Part shown: piece by piece, positions 16,980 through 27,080 of the stretch
Numbering within the stretch: the stretch's first letter is position 1
Layout of the letters: each line of letters opens with the position of its first letter
NCBI GenBank assembly: GCA_913052135.1
Contig: CAJXDY010000007.1
Coordinates: forward strand, 1 to 64,000
Source of the DNA: UBA8106 sp913052135
Lineage (GTDB): Bacteria > Acidobacteriota > Vicinamibacteria > Vicinamibacterales > UBA823
Reading direction: 5' to 3'
DNA length: 64,000 bases
Position numbers and translations under genes: made by a program
The notes under the pieces: model-generated
Told to the model about the DNA's origin: nothing
What the model saw: only the letters and a program-made list of their open reading frames with translations
Databases searched by the model: none

Positions 16980-17896
16980 GGGTGTTTCTTGATTCCTGTA
17001 CTGATCTGAGTAGTGAGTGTTTCCACTTCTTCCAGATTGATGGTCTCAACAGCGGTCTCACTAAATTGAACAGGTACATCCGAGTGCTTGATGGCACCGA
17101 ATCCCTCATCAATAATTCGCTCGGGTGGGTCATAGTTGATAAACCAGGTCGAGGCGAAGGGACCCAGTTGGCGGGACACGACCCGCAATCCCGCATGACG
17201 AAGTTGGCTTTCAACCACGAACGCAATCACAACGGTACCGTCGACGTCCGGTTGATCAAGATAGGTTCGCGCCAAAGCTGCGCACCCAGCGCGACGACCA
17301 GCTTCTGGACCCGCCAGTAAATTTTTACCATACCGATGGGGACGTTTAGCCAGGGCTACCGCATCCAGAAGTCGAATGCCAAGCTGCTGCACCTCCTTTG
17401 CGGAGTCCACACCGATGTCGACATAAGCGTCGTCTACGTCAAAGGGTCTGTCTGGCATCGAGGAGCGGCCACGTCCTAGATGGGTGGACGGAATCGAAAC
17501 GACACCCGGTGTTGTTTTAGCGGCACCCCAAACAGTCACTCGATGTCCTTCCAAGCCTTGGTCGAATAGATTCGGTTTGCCTACTCCAACGCGTCGTAGG
17601 CGAAGATAACCGTCGTCCGTGATACGTCCTACGACATAACCGACTTCATCGAGTGGACAAACTAGCAATCTAACGGGTGTGCCGGTACCGAGCACCCCAA
17701 CGACATTACCTGCTCGATCTAATGTCGTGCCCGGGAGCATTGCCAGAAGTTGTTCGGCTGCCGTTTGCTCGTACCCGGTCACAGCAGTCATCTCGATGAA
17801 TTGTTCAGACAAAGTTGCCGCCGTTTGGGCGGCCAGCGGATACGGCGCCGAAAGTAATGTCGCGATGAGCGCGGAGCGCAATAACTGATAGCTCAT
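16976..17896 (-). CDS. Inactive-looking M42 peptidase paralogue, exported
   Basis: 306 residues with a signal peptide ending near YPLAAQ and an M42-like fold (ETLxG-type start VTGYEQTAAEQL; LDRAGNVVG). The catalytic residues are lost: the HMDEVG motif is PLDEVG (P81, L82, D83), the FDDR aspartates read LLAGPEAGRRAG, the EEEVG pair reads VESQLRHAG, and the RYxHS histidine is FSETAV. It is also about 65 residues shorter than its neighbour. It may act as a scaffold or regulator of the active enzyme, since the two genes overlap by 4 nt. Reading frame is intact, so it does not look like a decaying pseudogene. Confidence 0.78.
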   Translation of the reverse strand: MSYQLLRSALIATLLSAPYPLAAQTAATLSEQFIEMTAVTGYEQTAAEQLLAMLPGTTLDRAGNVVGVLGTGTPVRLLVCPLDEVGYVVGRITDDGYLRLRRVGVGKPNLFDQGLEGHRVTVWGAAKTTPGVVSIPSTHLGRGRSSMPDRPFDVDDAYVDIGVDSAKEVQQLGIRLLDAVALAKRPHRYGKNLLAGPEAGRRAGCAALARTYLDQPDVDGTVVIAFVVESQLRHAGLRVVSRQLGPFASTWFINYDPPERIIDEGFGAIKHSDVPVQFSETAVETINLEEVETLTTQISTGIKKHP

Positions 17897-17988
17897 GTTC
17901 AGCAGAGGATATCAGGGTCTCTGGCGGTTGGCGATGAGGCCCGTCGCACGGCAGGTTATCCTTCAGTCGCCTGCCTGATGGATGCACG

Positions 17989-18489
17989 CTACATCAGCGC
18001 CCGCCGGACCAATATCTGTGCCTGATGTCGTCTATGTGCCAAGTGTTGATACTTCGTCACCTCGGGAGGGTGTGTGTCTCCAGAGTGCCTGCTCAGGGCA
18101 TCAGTCGGTCTTTGTAACATCGCAAGTGCCCGACGTTGCTTAATCATTCTTTTGCGTTCCATTTGATGGTGATAACAGGGGAAGCACAGCAGGTGAAACA
18201 ACGAAGACCTGTTTCGTGATACCCGGTCGACCATCACCTGTCGGTCTTGGCAAATACAGCACATGGTTTCATGCTGAAGATTGACCGGAGTCGACGGTAA
18301 ACGGTCTGACGGACCGACACCACGGTAAGCGAACTCAAGTTGTTTGCCTACCGAAGTGGATTCGTGACTCATCCTCAACTTTGGAGTGCAGATTCGTGAA
18401 CTATTTAACTGACGAGCCTTTACTAATCCGACGGCTGCCTTTGATACACCATGAGGTGTCACGACTTGTTGTTCAGAATTTTGAATCAT
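17989..18489 (-). CDS. Hypothetical protein with a four-cysteine zinc-ribbon-like core
   Basis: 166 residues, not assigned to a known family. The middle holds MCCICQDR and LLCFPCYHHQ: two CxxC pairs about 30 residues apart, as in small zinc ribbons, followed by a basic helix (MERKRMIKQRRAL). The N-terminal half is low in hydrophobic residues and may be disordered. The start at ATG 18489 is supported by AAGGAAGGAG about 8 nt upstream, a better site than most in this window; the in-frame GTG at 18516 lies before it. Divergent from htpG. A nucleic-acid-binding role is possible but not shown. Confidence 0.6.
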   Translation of the reverse strand: MIQNSEQQVVTPHGVSKAAVGLVKARQLNSSRICTPKLRMSHESTSVGKQLEFAYRGVGPSDRLPSTPVNLQHETMCCICQDRQVMVDRVSRNRSSLFHLLCFPCYHHQMERKRMIKQRRALAMLQRPTDALSRHSGDTHPPEVTKYQHLAHRRHQAQILVRRALM

Positions 18490-18677
18490 TCGACATACTC
18501 CTTCCTTGTTGGACACAACTGTACTGATGAGGAGTGACAGGAAAGGTCACGCACGGCACAAAATAAAAAAGTTTCTTGATATTTTTATATGCGGCGTCAG
18601 ATGCTCCGATCGCTTGGAGTCCGGACACGCTACAATTAAGGGCTTGTGTCTCGACAAGAGGCAGTTAGGAGTGAGAG

Positions 18678-20618
18678 ATGAACGCGGAAGTGGAAACACA
18701 TCAATTTCAAGCCGAAACGAAGCAGTTGCTCGACATAGTGATCAACTCGCTGTACTCCCACAAGGAGATCTTTTTACGGGAACTTATCTCGAATGCTTCA
18801 GATGCTCTTGACCGCGTTCGGTTCGAATCACTTACCGATCCAAAGATTTTGGATCCAGCTGAAACTCTTGAAATTCGACTAGAAACTGACGTTAATGCCC
18901 GCACCCTGACGGTGTTGGACAATGGCATCGGTATGAGCCGGGATGAGGTGGTGTCTCACATTGGCACTATTGCCAAGTCGGGAACCCGGGAACTTGTGGA
19001 CACACTCAAGGATCGTAAGTCGGGCGAGGCGGTTGCTGACCTAATTGGCCAGTTCGGCGTCGGTTTCTACTCTGTGTTTATGGTGGCTGACAAAGTAACG
19101 CTCGTAACACGTCGTGCAGGAGCTTCGATTGCTACCCGCTGGACTTCCACGGGCGACGGGACGTACGAACTCGCAGAGGACACTCGCTTCACTCGTGGCA
19201 CCACGATTACGCTTCATCTTAAGGCAGTTGACGTGGAGAACGGCTTGGATGACTTTACGGAGTTCGGTGTGCTGCGTTCACTAGTAATGCGGTATTCAAA
19301 CTTTGTCAGCTACCCCATCAAAGCAGAAGAAACTCGTCAGGAACCTGTTGATGAGTCGACGAAAGAAACGACGCACGCGGTTACTGAAGAGAAGATTCTC
19401 AATTCGATGAAGCCGATTTGGACTCGTCCATCCGACGAAGTTTCAAGTGAGGAATATGCCGAGTTCTATCGTCATATTGCCCACGATTGGCAGGAACCAC
19501 TGGATCGACTTTTGCTCAAGGCGGAGGGTCGGATTGAGTATCAAGCGCTGCTGTACCTGCCGGCACAAGCGCCTTTGGATTTGTACTATCGCGATCAGCA
19601 GTTTGGTCTACAGCTATACGTGCGACGTGTACTCATCATGGAGCAATGTCAGCACTTGTTACCGTCATACCTGCGCTTTCTCAAGGGGGTAGTTGATTCA
19701 GCAGACCTGCCGTTAAATGTTTCGCGCGAAATGATTCAGCAAGACCGTCACATCAAGCAAATGCAGAATTGGCTTAGTCGGAAGGTATTGGATCACCTCG
19801 GTCAGGTACAGAAGGAAGACGACGAAAAATATCTAAAATTTTGGAACGAGTTCGGACAGGTGCTTAAGGAAGGCGTTGCCGCAGAAACGGATGTCAAAGA
19901 CCGTGTTGTACCGTTGTTGCGATTTCAATCGTCACATGACCCGAGTGCACTCACCAGTCTTACTGACTATGTTGCGCGGATGAAGACTAGCCAGGACGAC
20001 ATCTATTTTCTCACAGGCGAATCGCGCGCGGTCATTGAGAACTCCCCACACCTTGAGGCGTTCCAGGCCAAGGGATATGAAGTGCTGTACCTGGTAGACC
20101 CGATTGACGAAATGGTTACTGGATCGGTTCACGAAGTTGAGGGCAAAACGCTAAAGTCCGTTGGACAAGGGACAGTTGAACTTGGCAGTGACGAAGAGCG
20201 TAAACAGGCTGAGGAGGACCTTGCCGATCGTAAGAAGACCTTCGAGAACTTACTGGAATTTCTTCAGAAGAATTTGGGCGACTGGATCAAAGAAGCGCGG
20301 TTGTCAACGCGCCTCACGACTTCACCGGCTTGTTTGGTCGGAGGTGAAGGAGACATGAGTCCACAATTGGAACGGTTACTTCGCCGTGCAAAGGGCGTTG
20401 ATGGTCAGGCTAAGAATAAAAGGATTCTTGAATTAAATCCCGATCATGAGATCACGACCAAGTTGCAGGCACGTTTTGCTGGGAACCAGGAAGACCCGGC
20501 GCTTGTCGATTATGCTTATCTGCTTCTCGGCTACGCTTTACTGGCCGAGGGTTCCGAACTCCCCGATCCAGCAAGGTTCAACCGGGCGATTGCCGATCTG
20601 ATGTCCAATGGGCTTTAG
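18678..20618 (+). CDS. htpG: Molecular chaperone HtpG (Hsp90)
   Basis: 646 residues, full length. GHKL ATP-binding motifs are complete: ELISNASDALD, DNGIGM, GTIAKSG and GQFGVGFYS; the middle-domain segment RGVVDSxDLPLNVSRE (here KGVVDSADLPLNVSRE) carries the catalytic arginine loop, and the C-terminal dimerisation domain is present. HtpG is a cytosolic ATP-dependent chaperone for stress-damaged and late-folding proteins. TTAGGAG stands 9 nt before the ATG. No clear heat-shock promoter or CIRCE element is visible in the 190-bp divergent gap. Confidence 0.97.
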   Translation: MNAEVETHQFQAETKQLLDIVINSLYSHKEIFLRELISNASDALDRVRFESLTDPKILDPAETLEIRLETDVNARTLTVLDNGIGMSRDEVVSHIGTIAKSGTRELVDTLKDRKSGEAVADLIGQFGVGFYSVFMVADKVTLVTRRAGASIATRWTSTGDGTYELAEDTRFTRGTTITLHLKAVDVENGLDDFTEFGVLRSLVMRYSNFVSYPIKAEETRQEPVDESTKETTHAVTEEKILNSMKPIWTRPSDEVSSEEYAEFYRHIAHDWQEPLDRLLLKAEGRIEYQALLYLPAQAPLDLYYRDQQFGLQLYVRRVLIMEQCQHLLPSYLRFLKGVVDSADLPLNVSREMIQQDRHIKQMQNWLSRKVLDHLGQVQKEDDEKYLKFWNEFGQVLKEGVAAETDVKDRVVPLLRFQSSHDPSALTSLTDYVARMKTSQDDIYFLTGESRAVIENSPHLEAFQAKGYEVLYLVDPIDEMVTGSVHEVEGKTLKSVGQGTVELGSDEERKQAEEDLADRKKTFENLLEFLQKNLGDWIKEARLSTRLTTSPACLVGGEGDMSPQLERLLRRAKGVDGQAKNKRILELNPDHEITTKLQARFAGNQEDPALVDYAYLLLGYALLAEGSELPDPARFNRAIADLMSNGL

Positions 20619-20678
20619 CGAACTGCCATAACGAAGCCTTGTCAACGCCCGTTGGGCTTGCTATACCTTCGGCATTCG

Positions 20679-21773
20679 ATGCCCCGCAATGCTGAGGTAA
20701 TTCGTCAGTGGAATATCCTGCGTGAGATAGAAGCGTCTCATTGGACGACGATCAATGAGTTAGCGCGCAAGATGGAGGTGACGACACGCACCATCCGAAG
20801 AGACCTCGAAGCGCTTCAGATGGCAGGGTTTCCTCTATTCGATGAACTGATTGAGGGGAAGCGGCACTGGAAGCTTGATGCTCGTCCATTAAAGCTCCTT
20901 GGCAATGTAGGCTTTACGCTGTCTGAACTGTGCGCGCTTTACTTCAGCCGAACACTCCTTGAGGTTTTGTCTGGCACACCGTTTTCACAGGACCTTCACA
21001 ATGCTTTTTTGAAGCTTGAAACTGTTCTGACTCCCCGCATGCGACAGTTCCTCGATCGGTTGCCGACCGTGTTGCAAGCAAAGTCAGAACCAATAAAGAA
21101 GAAAATTGTTGACAGCGGCAAACTTGAGGAAACGGTAGCTAAACTCTTGGATGCTACATTGAGACGACGGCAGACCACAATTTCCTACCACTCCTTCTCA
21201 AGTAACCGCACAAAGGAATATCTCGTCGAACCGTACCGCCTCGTCTATGCGGAGGGTGGCCTCTATCTCGTTGCGTACGTGCCCGAGTATGCTGAGATGC
21301 GGACATTTGCTACTGAGCGGGTCAAGCACTTGTCGCTTTTAGACACGACATTTGAACCGACGCAAGGCTTGTCACAGGAATTATTCAGTCACTCCCTTGG
21401 TGTTAACCAAGGTAAGCCCGAATCTGTGACGATTGAATTTGCTGACCGGGTCGCACCGTATGTGCGCGAGCGAGAATGGCATCCTTCTCAACGTATCTCC
21501 GAACACCCAGACGGGTCAGTCAGTTTATCGTTGCAAGTCTGTCTCGACCGGGCGCTAACTCGTTGGATTCTTGGATTTGGTCCACTAGCACGTGTCGTGT
21601 CACCGTCTCATCTTGCCGAACGGATCGTGGGTGAGCTTGAAGGGGCACGCGAACGGTATGCGCTCCAAGCCGACCTGGATATAGAAAACAACACTAAAAA
21701 ACAGGAGAGTTCCGACCACAGTGTTTCGTCGATACCTCATGGACCTGACACTTCAAAAGAGGAATGTCCATGA
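20679..21773 (+). CDS. HTH (DeoR-like) and WYL domain transcriptional regulator
   Basis: 364 residues. An N-terminal winged helix (IRQWNILREIEAS, TINELARKMEVTTRTIRRDLEAL) is followed by a WYL domain (ISYHSFSSNRTKEYLVEPYRLVY, LVAYVPEYAEMRTFATERV) and a C-terminal WCX-like region. WYL proteins sense ligands such as nucleotides or nucleic acids and often control DNA damage, stress or defence genes. ATG 20679 is preferred over an in-frame TTG at 20652. It is 60 nt downstream of htpG on the same strand and 70 nt upstream of the M14 peptidase; its target is unknown. Confidence 0.88.
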   Translation: MPRNAEVIRQWNILREIEASHWTTINELARKMEVTTRTIRRDLEALQMAGFPLFDELIEGKRHWKLDARPLKLLGNVGFTLSELCALYFSRTLLEVLSGTPFSQDLHNAFLKLETVLTPRMRQFLDRLPTVLQAKSEPIKKKIVDSGKLEETVAKLLDATLRRRQTTISYHSFSSNRTKEYLVEPYRLVYAEGGLYLVAYVPEYAEMRTFATERVKHLSLLDTTFEPTQGLSQELFSHSLGVNQGKPESVTIEFADRVAPYVREREWHPSQRISEHPDGSVSLSLQVCLDRALTRWILGFGPLARVVSPSHLAERIVGELEGARERYALQADLDIENNTKKQESSDHSVSSIPHGPDTSKEECP

Positions 21774-21843
21774 CTGTCAGTTTGGCATTTGTCACCGCCG
21801 GCGTAATCCGCGACACTAGTAACACTATTATTGGAGGGCATTC

Positions 21844-24504
21844 ATGAAACGGTCGATTCACGCATTCATCATTGCAGTATTGGTTGCTGCTGGCGCTTCT
21901 GTTCTAACCACGCAATCCGCCGTACCGACACCCGAGAGTGTCATTGGTTGGGCGCCGTGTGCCGATTACAAGTTGGCGACCTATGAACAGATTGATACCT
22001 ATTTTCGTGCGCTTGCGGACTCAAGTGACCGGATGCAACTAATCGAAATTGGCAAAACGGCAGAAGGCCGTACGCAGACGATGGCCATAATCTCGTCGGA
22101 AGCCAATATGCGGAATTTGGACCGCTACAAGGAGATTGCGCGAACGTTGGCACAAGGTCAGGTGAGTGAGACAACGGCTCGGGCACTTGCTAACGAAGGA
22201 AAAGCTGTGGTCTGGATTGACTTTGGCTTGCATTCCACCGAGGTCGCACATGGTCAGACAGCACCGTGGATGGCGCATAACGCGGTCTCAGATGAGTCGG
22301 AAGAGATGCGGAATATTCGTGACAATGTGATTTTTTTGCTAGTGCCGAATATGAATCCTGACGGGACGACATTAGTCGCCAATTGGTACATGCAGCACGT
22401 TGGCACCGAGTTCGAGCATGCGTCACTTCCGGAGCTTTATCAGAAGTATGTTGGGCACGACAACAATCGCGACTGGTATATGTTTAATCAACCTGAATCG
22501 CGAAATGTGGGTCGGCAACTGTATGAGGAATGGTTTCCGCAGATTATCTACAATCAACACCAGACCGGTCCGTTTCCATCGCGAATTTTTATTCCTCCAT
22601 TCGCCGAACCTGTAAACCCCAACATTCCAGCGCTTGTTATGCGTGGTATCAACGCCGTTGGGTCAGCGATGGGCCGTCGCTATGATCAAGAAGGCAAGAC
22701 CGGCGTGATTTCACAGATTGGATACGATACTTGGTGGAACGGTGGCATGCGCACGGCCCCCTATTATCACAATATGGTGGGTATCCTGACTGAGGCGTCT
22801 CACGCGTCGGCGACACCAGCAACCTACGATCGCCAGCGATTTCCTCCACGGTTCTCTAACGGTGAATCAACAACCGAACCTTCGACTTTTTATCCCAACC
22901 CGTATCTTGGTGGTGAATGGCATATTCGAGACACATGCGAATACATGCTAACTGGCTCGATGGCCGTACTTGATATCGGTGCCAAGCGACGGGTGGAATG
23001 GCTGTACAACATCTATCAAATGGGTCGAGACGCGATTGCGGCGGGTGAGGATGAGACCTACGTTATTTCCCTCAACCAGTGGGACCCGGGTACGGCGATT
23101 AAGTTAGTGAACGTACTCCGCCGCGGAGGCATCGAAGTTGATCGTGCAACAGTTGACTTCATATTGGATGGGATTGAATATCCTTCCGGCAGCTTTGTGG
23201 TGGCCGGGGCGCAGGCATTCCGCCCACACCTGACGGATTTACTTAATCCGCAGGTCTATCCCGATCGCCGCCTCTATCCGGGTGGTCCTCCAGACCGGCC
23301 GTATGACATCACTGGGTGGACTTTACCGTTCCAAATGGATGTGAACGTTGCGAAACATTCCGGTCTTGGTAATCAGCGAGCCGAAGTAGCACTTGAACCG
23401 GTGGTGGGATTAGCCCAGCCGCCGAGTCACTCGATGCCTGATCAACCGGCAGGCGCCTATGTCATCGACACTCGTGCGAACGATGCGTTTATTGCGGTGA
23501 ATCGATTACTCGCCGCGGGCGAAACAATTTATCGTACGACTACAGTCGTTGATGAAGGAGTGACATATGACCAATGGGGAAATCCGGTAGATACTGGTGT
23601 ATGGCCTGCTGGAACGTTCTTGGTCGCGGTTGGCCTAAACACGCACGCTCGCGTGGCCGACGCTGCATCATCGCTTGGTCTCACGATTAGTGCTCTGGAT
23701 GCTCTGCCTTCGACTGGTACCGTTCAACTTACGACGCCGCGGATTGGTCTCTATCACGCCTGGGGCGGCAACATGGACGAAGGGTGGACCCGTTGGCTTC
23801 TGGAACAGTTCGAATTTCCTTACACGAGTCTGCACGATGCCGAGGTACGCACAGGAAATCTCTACGATCGGTATGACGTAATCGTCTTACCGGATGCGAC
23901 CTACCAGAGTATGCTGCACGGTTTGAGTGCTGAGCGAATGCCTGTCGAGTATACGGGCGGTATGATGATCGCTGGTCTGGCTAATTTGCACGAATTCGTG
24001 ACGGCGGGCGGTACATTGGTTGCGATGGACACGGCGACGGAGTTGCCATTGGAGATTTTTGATCTGCCAATTAGTGATGTGACTGTGAGCCAGAGCGATT
24101 CCGACTATTACATTCCTGGAACGCTGTTGCGTATGGCTGTTGACAACACTCATCCACTTGCGTTCGGGATGCCAGAAGAATCGACGGCATTTTTTGCGCG
24201 TAGTCCAGCGTTTACGATCGGTCGCGCCCCAAGCCGGGCTGAGCGCTGGACGGGAACGAGTTCCAAGTCTCCTGAATCTATCCGCACGGTCGCGTCCTAC
24301 CCATCGTCCCCAGACGAACTACTGAAGAGTGGATGGTTATTGGGCGGAAACGTGATTGCTGGCCGCGCTGCCGTCGTTGAGGTTGCCATTAAAGAGGGAC
24401 GCATCGTGTTGCTAGGATTCCGTGTTCAACATCGCGCACAATCACACGGCACTTTCAAACTATTATTCAACTCGTTATTGATTAGTGATATCGAGGCGAA
24501 CTAG
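21844..24504 (+). CDS. M14 family zinc carboxypeptidase, exported
   Basis: 886 residues with an N-terminal signal peptide (hydrophobic 7-24). The M14 metal motif is DFGLHSTEV (H130, E133), followed by NMNPDG, HDNNRDWYM, and NQHQTG with the third histidine. A second, non-catalytic C-terminal part contains a class I glutamine-amidotransferase-like Rossmann segment (RIGLYHAWGGNMDEGWTRW, DVIVLPD). Such large M14 proteins are common in Acidobacteriota and are thought to trim peptides in the periplasm. GGAGGGC lies 6 nt before the ATG. Likely own transcription unit. Confidence 0.88.
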   Translation: MKRSIHAFIIAVLVAAGASVLTTQSAVPTPESVIGWAPCADYKLATYEQIDTYFRALADSSDRMQLIEIGKTAEGRTQTMAIISSEANMRNLDRYKEIARTLAQGQVSETTARALANEGKAVVWIDFGLHSTEVAHGQTAPWMAHNAVSDESEEMRNIRDNVIFLLVPNMNPDGTTLVANWYMQHVGTEFEHASLPELYQKYVGHDNNRDWYMFNQPESRNVGRQLYEEWFPQIIYNQHQTGPFPSRIFIPPFAEPVNPNIPALVMRGINAVGSAMGRRYDQEGKTGVISQIGYDTWWNGGMRTAPYYHNMVGILTEASHASATPATYDRQRFPPRFSNGESTTEPSTFYPNPYLGGEWHIRDTCEYMLTGSMAVLDIGAKRRVEWLYNIYQMGRDAIAAGEDETYVISLNQWDPGTAIKLVNVLRRGGIEVDRATVDFILDGIEYPSGSFVVAGAQAFRPHLTDLLNPQVYPDRRLYPGGPPDRPYDITGWTLPFQMDVNVAKHSGLGNQRAEVALEPVVGLAQPPSHSMPDQPAGAYVIDTRANDAFIAVNRLLAAGETIYRTTTVVDEGVTYDQWGNPVDTGVWPAGTFLVAVGLNTHARVADAASSLGLTISALDALPSTGTVQLTTPRIGLYHAWGGNMDEGWTRWLLEQFEFPYTSLHDAEVRTGNLYDRYDVIVLPDATYQSMLHGLSAERMPVEYTGGMMIAGLANLHEFVTAGGTLVAMDTATELPLEIFDLPISDVTVSQSDSDYYIPGTLLRMAVDNTHPLAFGMPEESTAFFARSPAFTIGRAPSRAERWTGTSSKSPESIRTVASYPSSPDELLKSGWLLGGNVIAGRAAVVEVAIKEGRIVLLGFRVQHRAQSHGTFKLLFNSLLISDIEAN

Positions 24505-24525
24505 GGCGCCTCTCTTTAAGATAGC

Positions 24526-25482
24526 CTACATCGTGGTTGCGCCCTGTGCGTTGACTGGTCCGACATGTGCGTCCGAGTCGAGATTGGCAGCGTCTCGGAA
24601 GGCCTCTTGCATGGCCTTGGCAATCTCTCTGGCGGTTGTTTCGGCTCCTGCAAAGGCGAACAATGAGGGACCAGCGCCAGATATCGAACACCCGAGTGCT
24701 CCGCAATCGCGGGCGGCTTCCTTCACTTCAGCTAGACCAGGGATCAGTTCTGTCCGCACGGGTTCTACCAGTCGGTCGACAATGCTTCGACCGAATTGCT
24801 CAAGGTCATTTCGATGCAGCGCGTCAACGAGTGCGCCAAGGTTTCCGAGATTCCCTACGGCGTCGGCCAGCGTATAAGTGCGCTCACTTACGAGGCGACG
24901 TGCCGCCGCAGTCGAGACTTCACAGTGCGGATGCACAACGACGACTTGAAGCGAGGTGGGAATGGGTAAGTTAATAAGTTCCAACGGCTCGTAACTGCGA
25001 ATAAGGACGATACCGCCCAACATGCTGGGAGCGACGTTGTCAGCGTGCGGTGTTCCCGCAGCGACTTGCTCGCCTACCAACGCACTCGCGACCAGCGCTG
25101 TTCGTGTGAGCGGACGGCCAAGTAGTTCGTTGGTCGCAAAGGCTCCGGCTACAGCACTCGCACCGGAACTGCCCAGCCCGCTGGCAAGTGGCGTCTGCTT
25201 GTGTAGTCGAAGACAGATACCGCGATGTTCTGTCGGCACTTGGTTATCTGCTTGAACACGTCGGAGAACATCGGCAGCGGCAACGGCGGCCACATTGCGT
25301 GCTGCGTCGTACGGTAATGCTCCACCGTCCCCAGTAATTTCAAGAATGGTAACGCCTGCTGTGTCGCACCACTCGGCTTCCACCAAGTCGCCAGGTTGCG
25401 GCAACGCAAGACCAATGACATCAAACCCTGGTCCAAGATTTGAAGCACTTGCTGGAGCGAACACACGGACTTTGTTCTTCAT
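24526..25482 (-). CDS. thrB: Homoserine kinase
   Basis: 318 residues, GHMP kinase fold. It phosphorylates L-homoserine for threonine synthesis in the cytosol. Visible are the substrate and ATP motifs VFAPASASNLGPGFDVIG at the N-terminus and PLASGLGSSGASAVAGA, plus CSISGAGPSLFAF near the C-terminus. I start at ATG 25482 (MKNKVRVF), which matches the family N-terminus; an ATG-like extension to 25551 has no likeness. No thrC or hom is adjacent. Convergent with the M14 gene. Confidence 0.95.
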   Translation of the reverse strand: MKNKVRVFAPASASNLGPGFDVIGLALPQPGDLVEAEWCDTAGVTILEITGDGGALPYDAARNVAAVAAADVLRRVQADNQVPTEHRGICLRLHKQTPLASGLGSSGASAVAGAFATNELLGRPLTRTALVASALVGEQVAAGTPHADNVAPSMLGGIVLIRSYEPLELINLPIPTSLQVVVVHPHCEVSTAAARRLVSERTYTLADAVGNLGNLGALVDALHRNDLEQFGRSIVDRLVEPVRTELIPGLAEVKEAARDCGALGCSISGAGPSLFAFAGAETTAREIAKAMQEAFRDAANLDSDAHVGPVNAQGATTM

Positions 25483-25907
25483 CTCTCTCAGAGTAACAGA
25501 ATGAAGTGGAGAGCGACACGCCCAGTCGCCGCCGTTTCTGACCAGTGGCATTGGTTCGACTTGGAGTCTTCTTCGCCTGGTTGAGTTTCTGGAATAGGCG
25601 TCACAACTGATGCACTAAGTCTGCAAAGATCCGGCACAGGATTATTTGTGCACCAGAAAAATTGACCCACACTTACCAAGACCTATTCGCCGGCGAAACT
25701 TATATTTTCCAGTAACTTACGTGGAAATTTCTCGATCAAAAAGTCGGGCCAAATTTTTAAAATGATTTTCTCGGTGCGTTGTTAAGTAGCATTCCATCGC
25801 GTGGTCAGTCTAGAATGCATAACTCTGGCTTTAGTGCTTAATTGACTTGGCGCTGAAGCGGAACTTTTGATTCGTTTTGAAGTGAAGATGTTTTTGAGGA
25901 GGATGTT
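25483..25907. other. 425-bp non-coding gap between thrB and the first aminotransferase
   Basis: No supported gene, tRNA or terminator is visible. The stretch is AT-rich in its right half (25690-25800) and should hold the promoters for divergent thrB and the aminotransferase. The aminotransferase has a strong GAGGAGGATG site just before its ATG. Confidence 0.6.
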
Positions 25908-27080
25908 ATGTCGCTCTCGCGTCGCGCATTTGTTCGCAGATTAGGAATCAACCGAGCCAGTTCGTTTAACGGTGGATATATCGCCGCCCGAGGACGCGAG
26001 GCTATGGTTGCAGAGATGGCGCCAGGTGCGTTTAACGAAAGTCTCCTGCTGCCGCCTGAAGGCGACGAAATTCGCATTAGCAGTAATGAGAACCCGGTGG
26101 GTCCCGGCCCAGCAGCGTTTGAGGCGTTAGTCGAGGCCTTAGACGAAGGCGCCGGTCGTTATCCGACCAACGCGCGTCCTGGAATCGGAGATCTGGTGTC
26201 GCTTCTCGCCAGCAAGTATGGCGCAGAAAGACAGAACGTCACGATCGGGACAGGCTCTGGTGAAATCCTCGAAAATGCCACCAAGGCGTTCACTGGACCG
26301 AACCGAGCACTGGTCACGGCTGATCCTTCGTACTTGCAGACGGTAGGAGTTGCTCGGCAGTTCGGTTATCCGATCAAGACCGTACCGCTCGATGCCAATC
26401 TTCGCTTGGACTTGACTGCGCTGGCTAGCGCAGCCAAGGGCGCTGGGATGGTCTTTATGTGCAACCCGAACAATCCAAGTTCCACGGTGGTGGGAGCATC
26501 GGATGTTGAGGCATTTGTCGCAGAAGTGCGGCGCGTCTCACCTGAAACCTACATCCTCATTGACGAGGCGTATCACGATTACGCCACGGACCCGAATCAC
26601 CAGACGGCCATTCCACTCGCACTGCGAACGCCGCGTGTCTTTGTCGCACGGACGTTCTCGAAAGCGTACGGGATGGCTGGTTTACGACTGGGTTACGCGG
26701 TCGGCCACGCCGATACCATCGGAATTCTGTCTCGCTGGACACACGTGTTCAATACGAACAACTTTTCGAATGCAGCGGCTGTCGCATCGTTGAACGACCC
26801 GGATAATCTCGCCCAAGAAGTTGCGCGCAACACGGAAGCGCGTAACTACACGCGGAAGTTTTTCACCGATGCCGGTTATGAATCTGCTGACTCGCAGACG
26901 AACTTTCTCTTCGTCAATCTTGACAGACCGGCGAGTGAATTTCGCGCTGCATGCGCTGAGCACAACGTGCACGTCGGTCGCGATTTTCCACCAATGGAAA
27001 AAACACACTGTCGGATCTCGATTGGCACAATGGACGAGATGCGCAGGGCTACGGAAGTTTTCAAGCAGGTGCTGGCGTAG
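25908..27080 (+). CDS. HisC-like PLP aminotransferase with a weak Tat-type leader, copy 1
   Basis: 390 residues, fold type I aminotransferase nearest to histidinol-phosphate aminotransferases. PLP residues are visible: CNPNNPSST, LIDEAYHDY (D219) and RTFSKAYGMAGLRLGY (K252, Schiff base). The N-terminus SRRAFVRR matches a Tat motif, but the following region (LGINRASSFNGGYIAARG) is hardly hydrophobic, unlike copy 2, so export is doubtful. The 103-bp gap, same leader and same ribosome site as copy 2 show a tandem duplication. Function in histidine synthesis is unlikely with a Tat leader and no his genes nearby; an amino acid or amine transaminase is plausible. Confidence 0.85.
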   Translation: MSLSRRAFVRRLGINRASSFNGGYIAARGREAMVAEMAPGAFNESLLLPPEGDEIRISSNENPVGPGPAAFEALVEALDEGAGRYPTNARPGIGDLVSLLASKYGAERQNVTIGTGSGEILENATKAFTGPNRALVTADPSYLQTVGVARQFGYPIKTVPLDANLRLDLTALASAAKGAGMVFMCNPNNPSSTVVGASDVEAFVAEVRRVSPETYILIDEAYHDYATDPNHQTAIPLALRTPRVFVARTFSKAYGMAGLRLGYAVGHADTIGILSRWTHVFNTNNFSNAAAVASLNDPDNLAQEVARNTEARNYTRKFFTDAGYESADSQTNFLFVNLDRPASEFRAACAEHNVHVGRDFPPMEKTHCRISIGTMDEMRRATEVFKQVLA

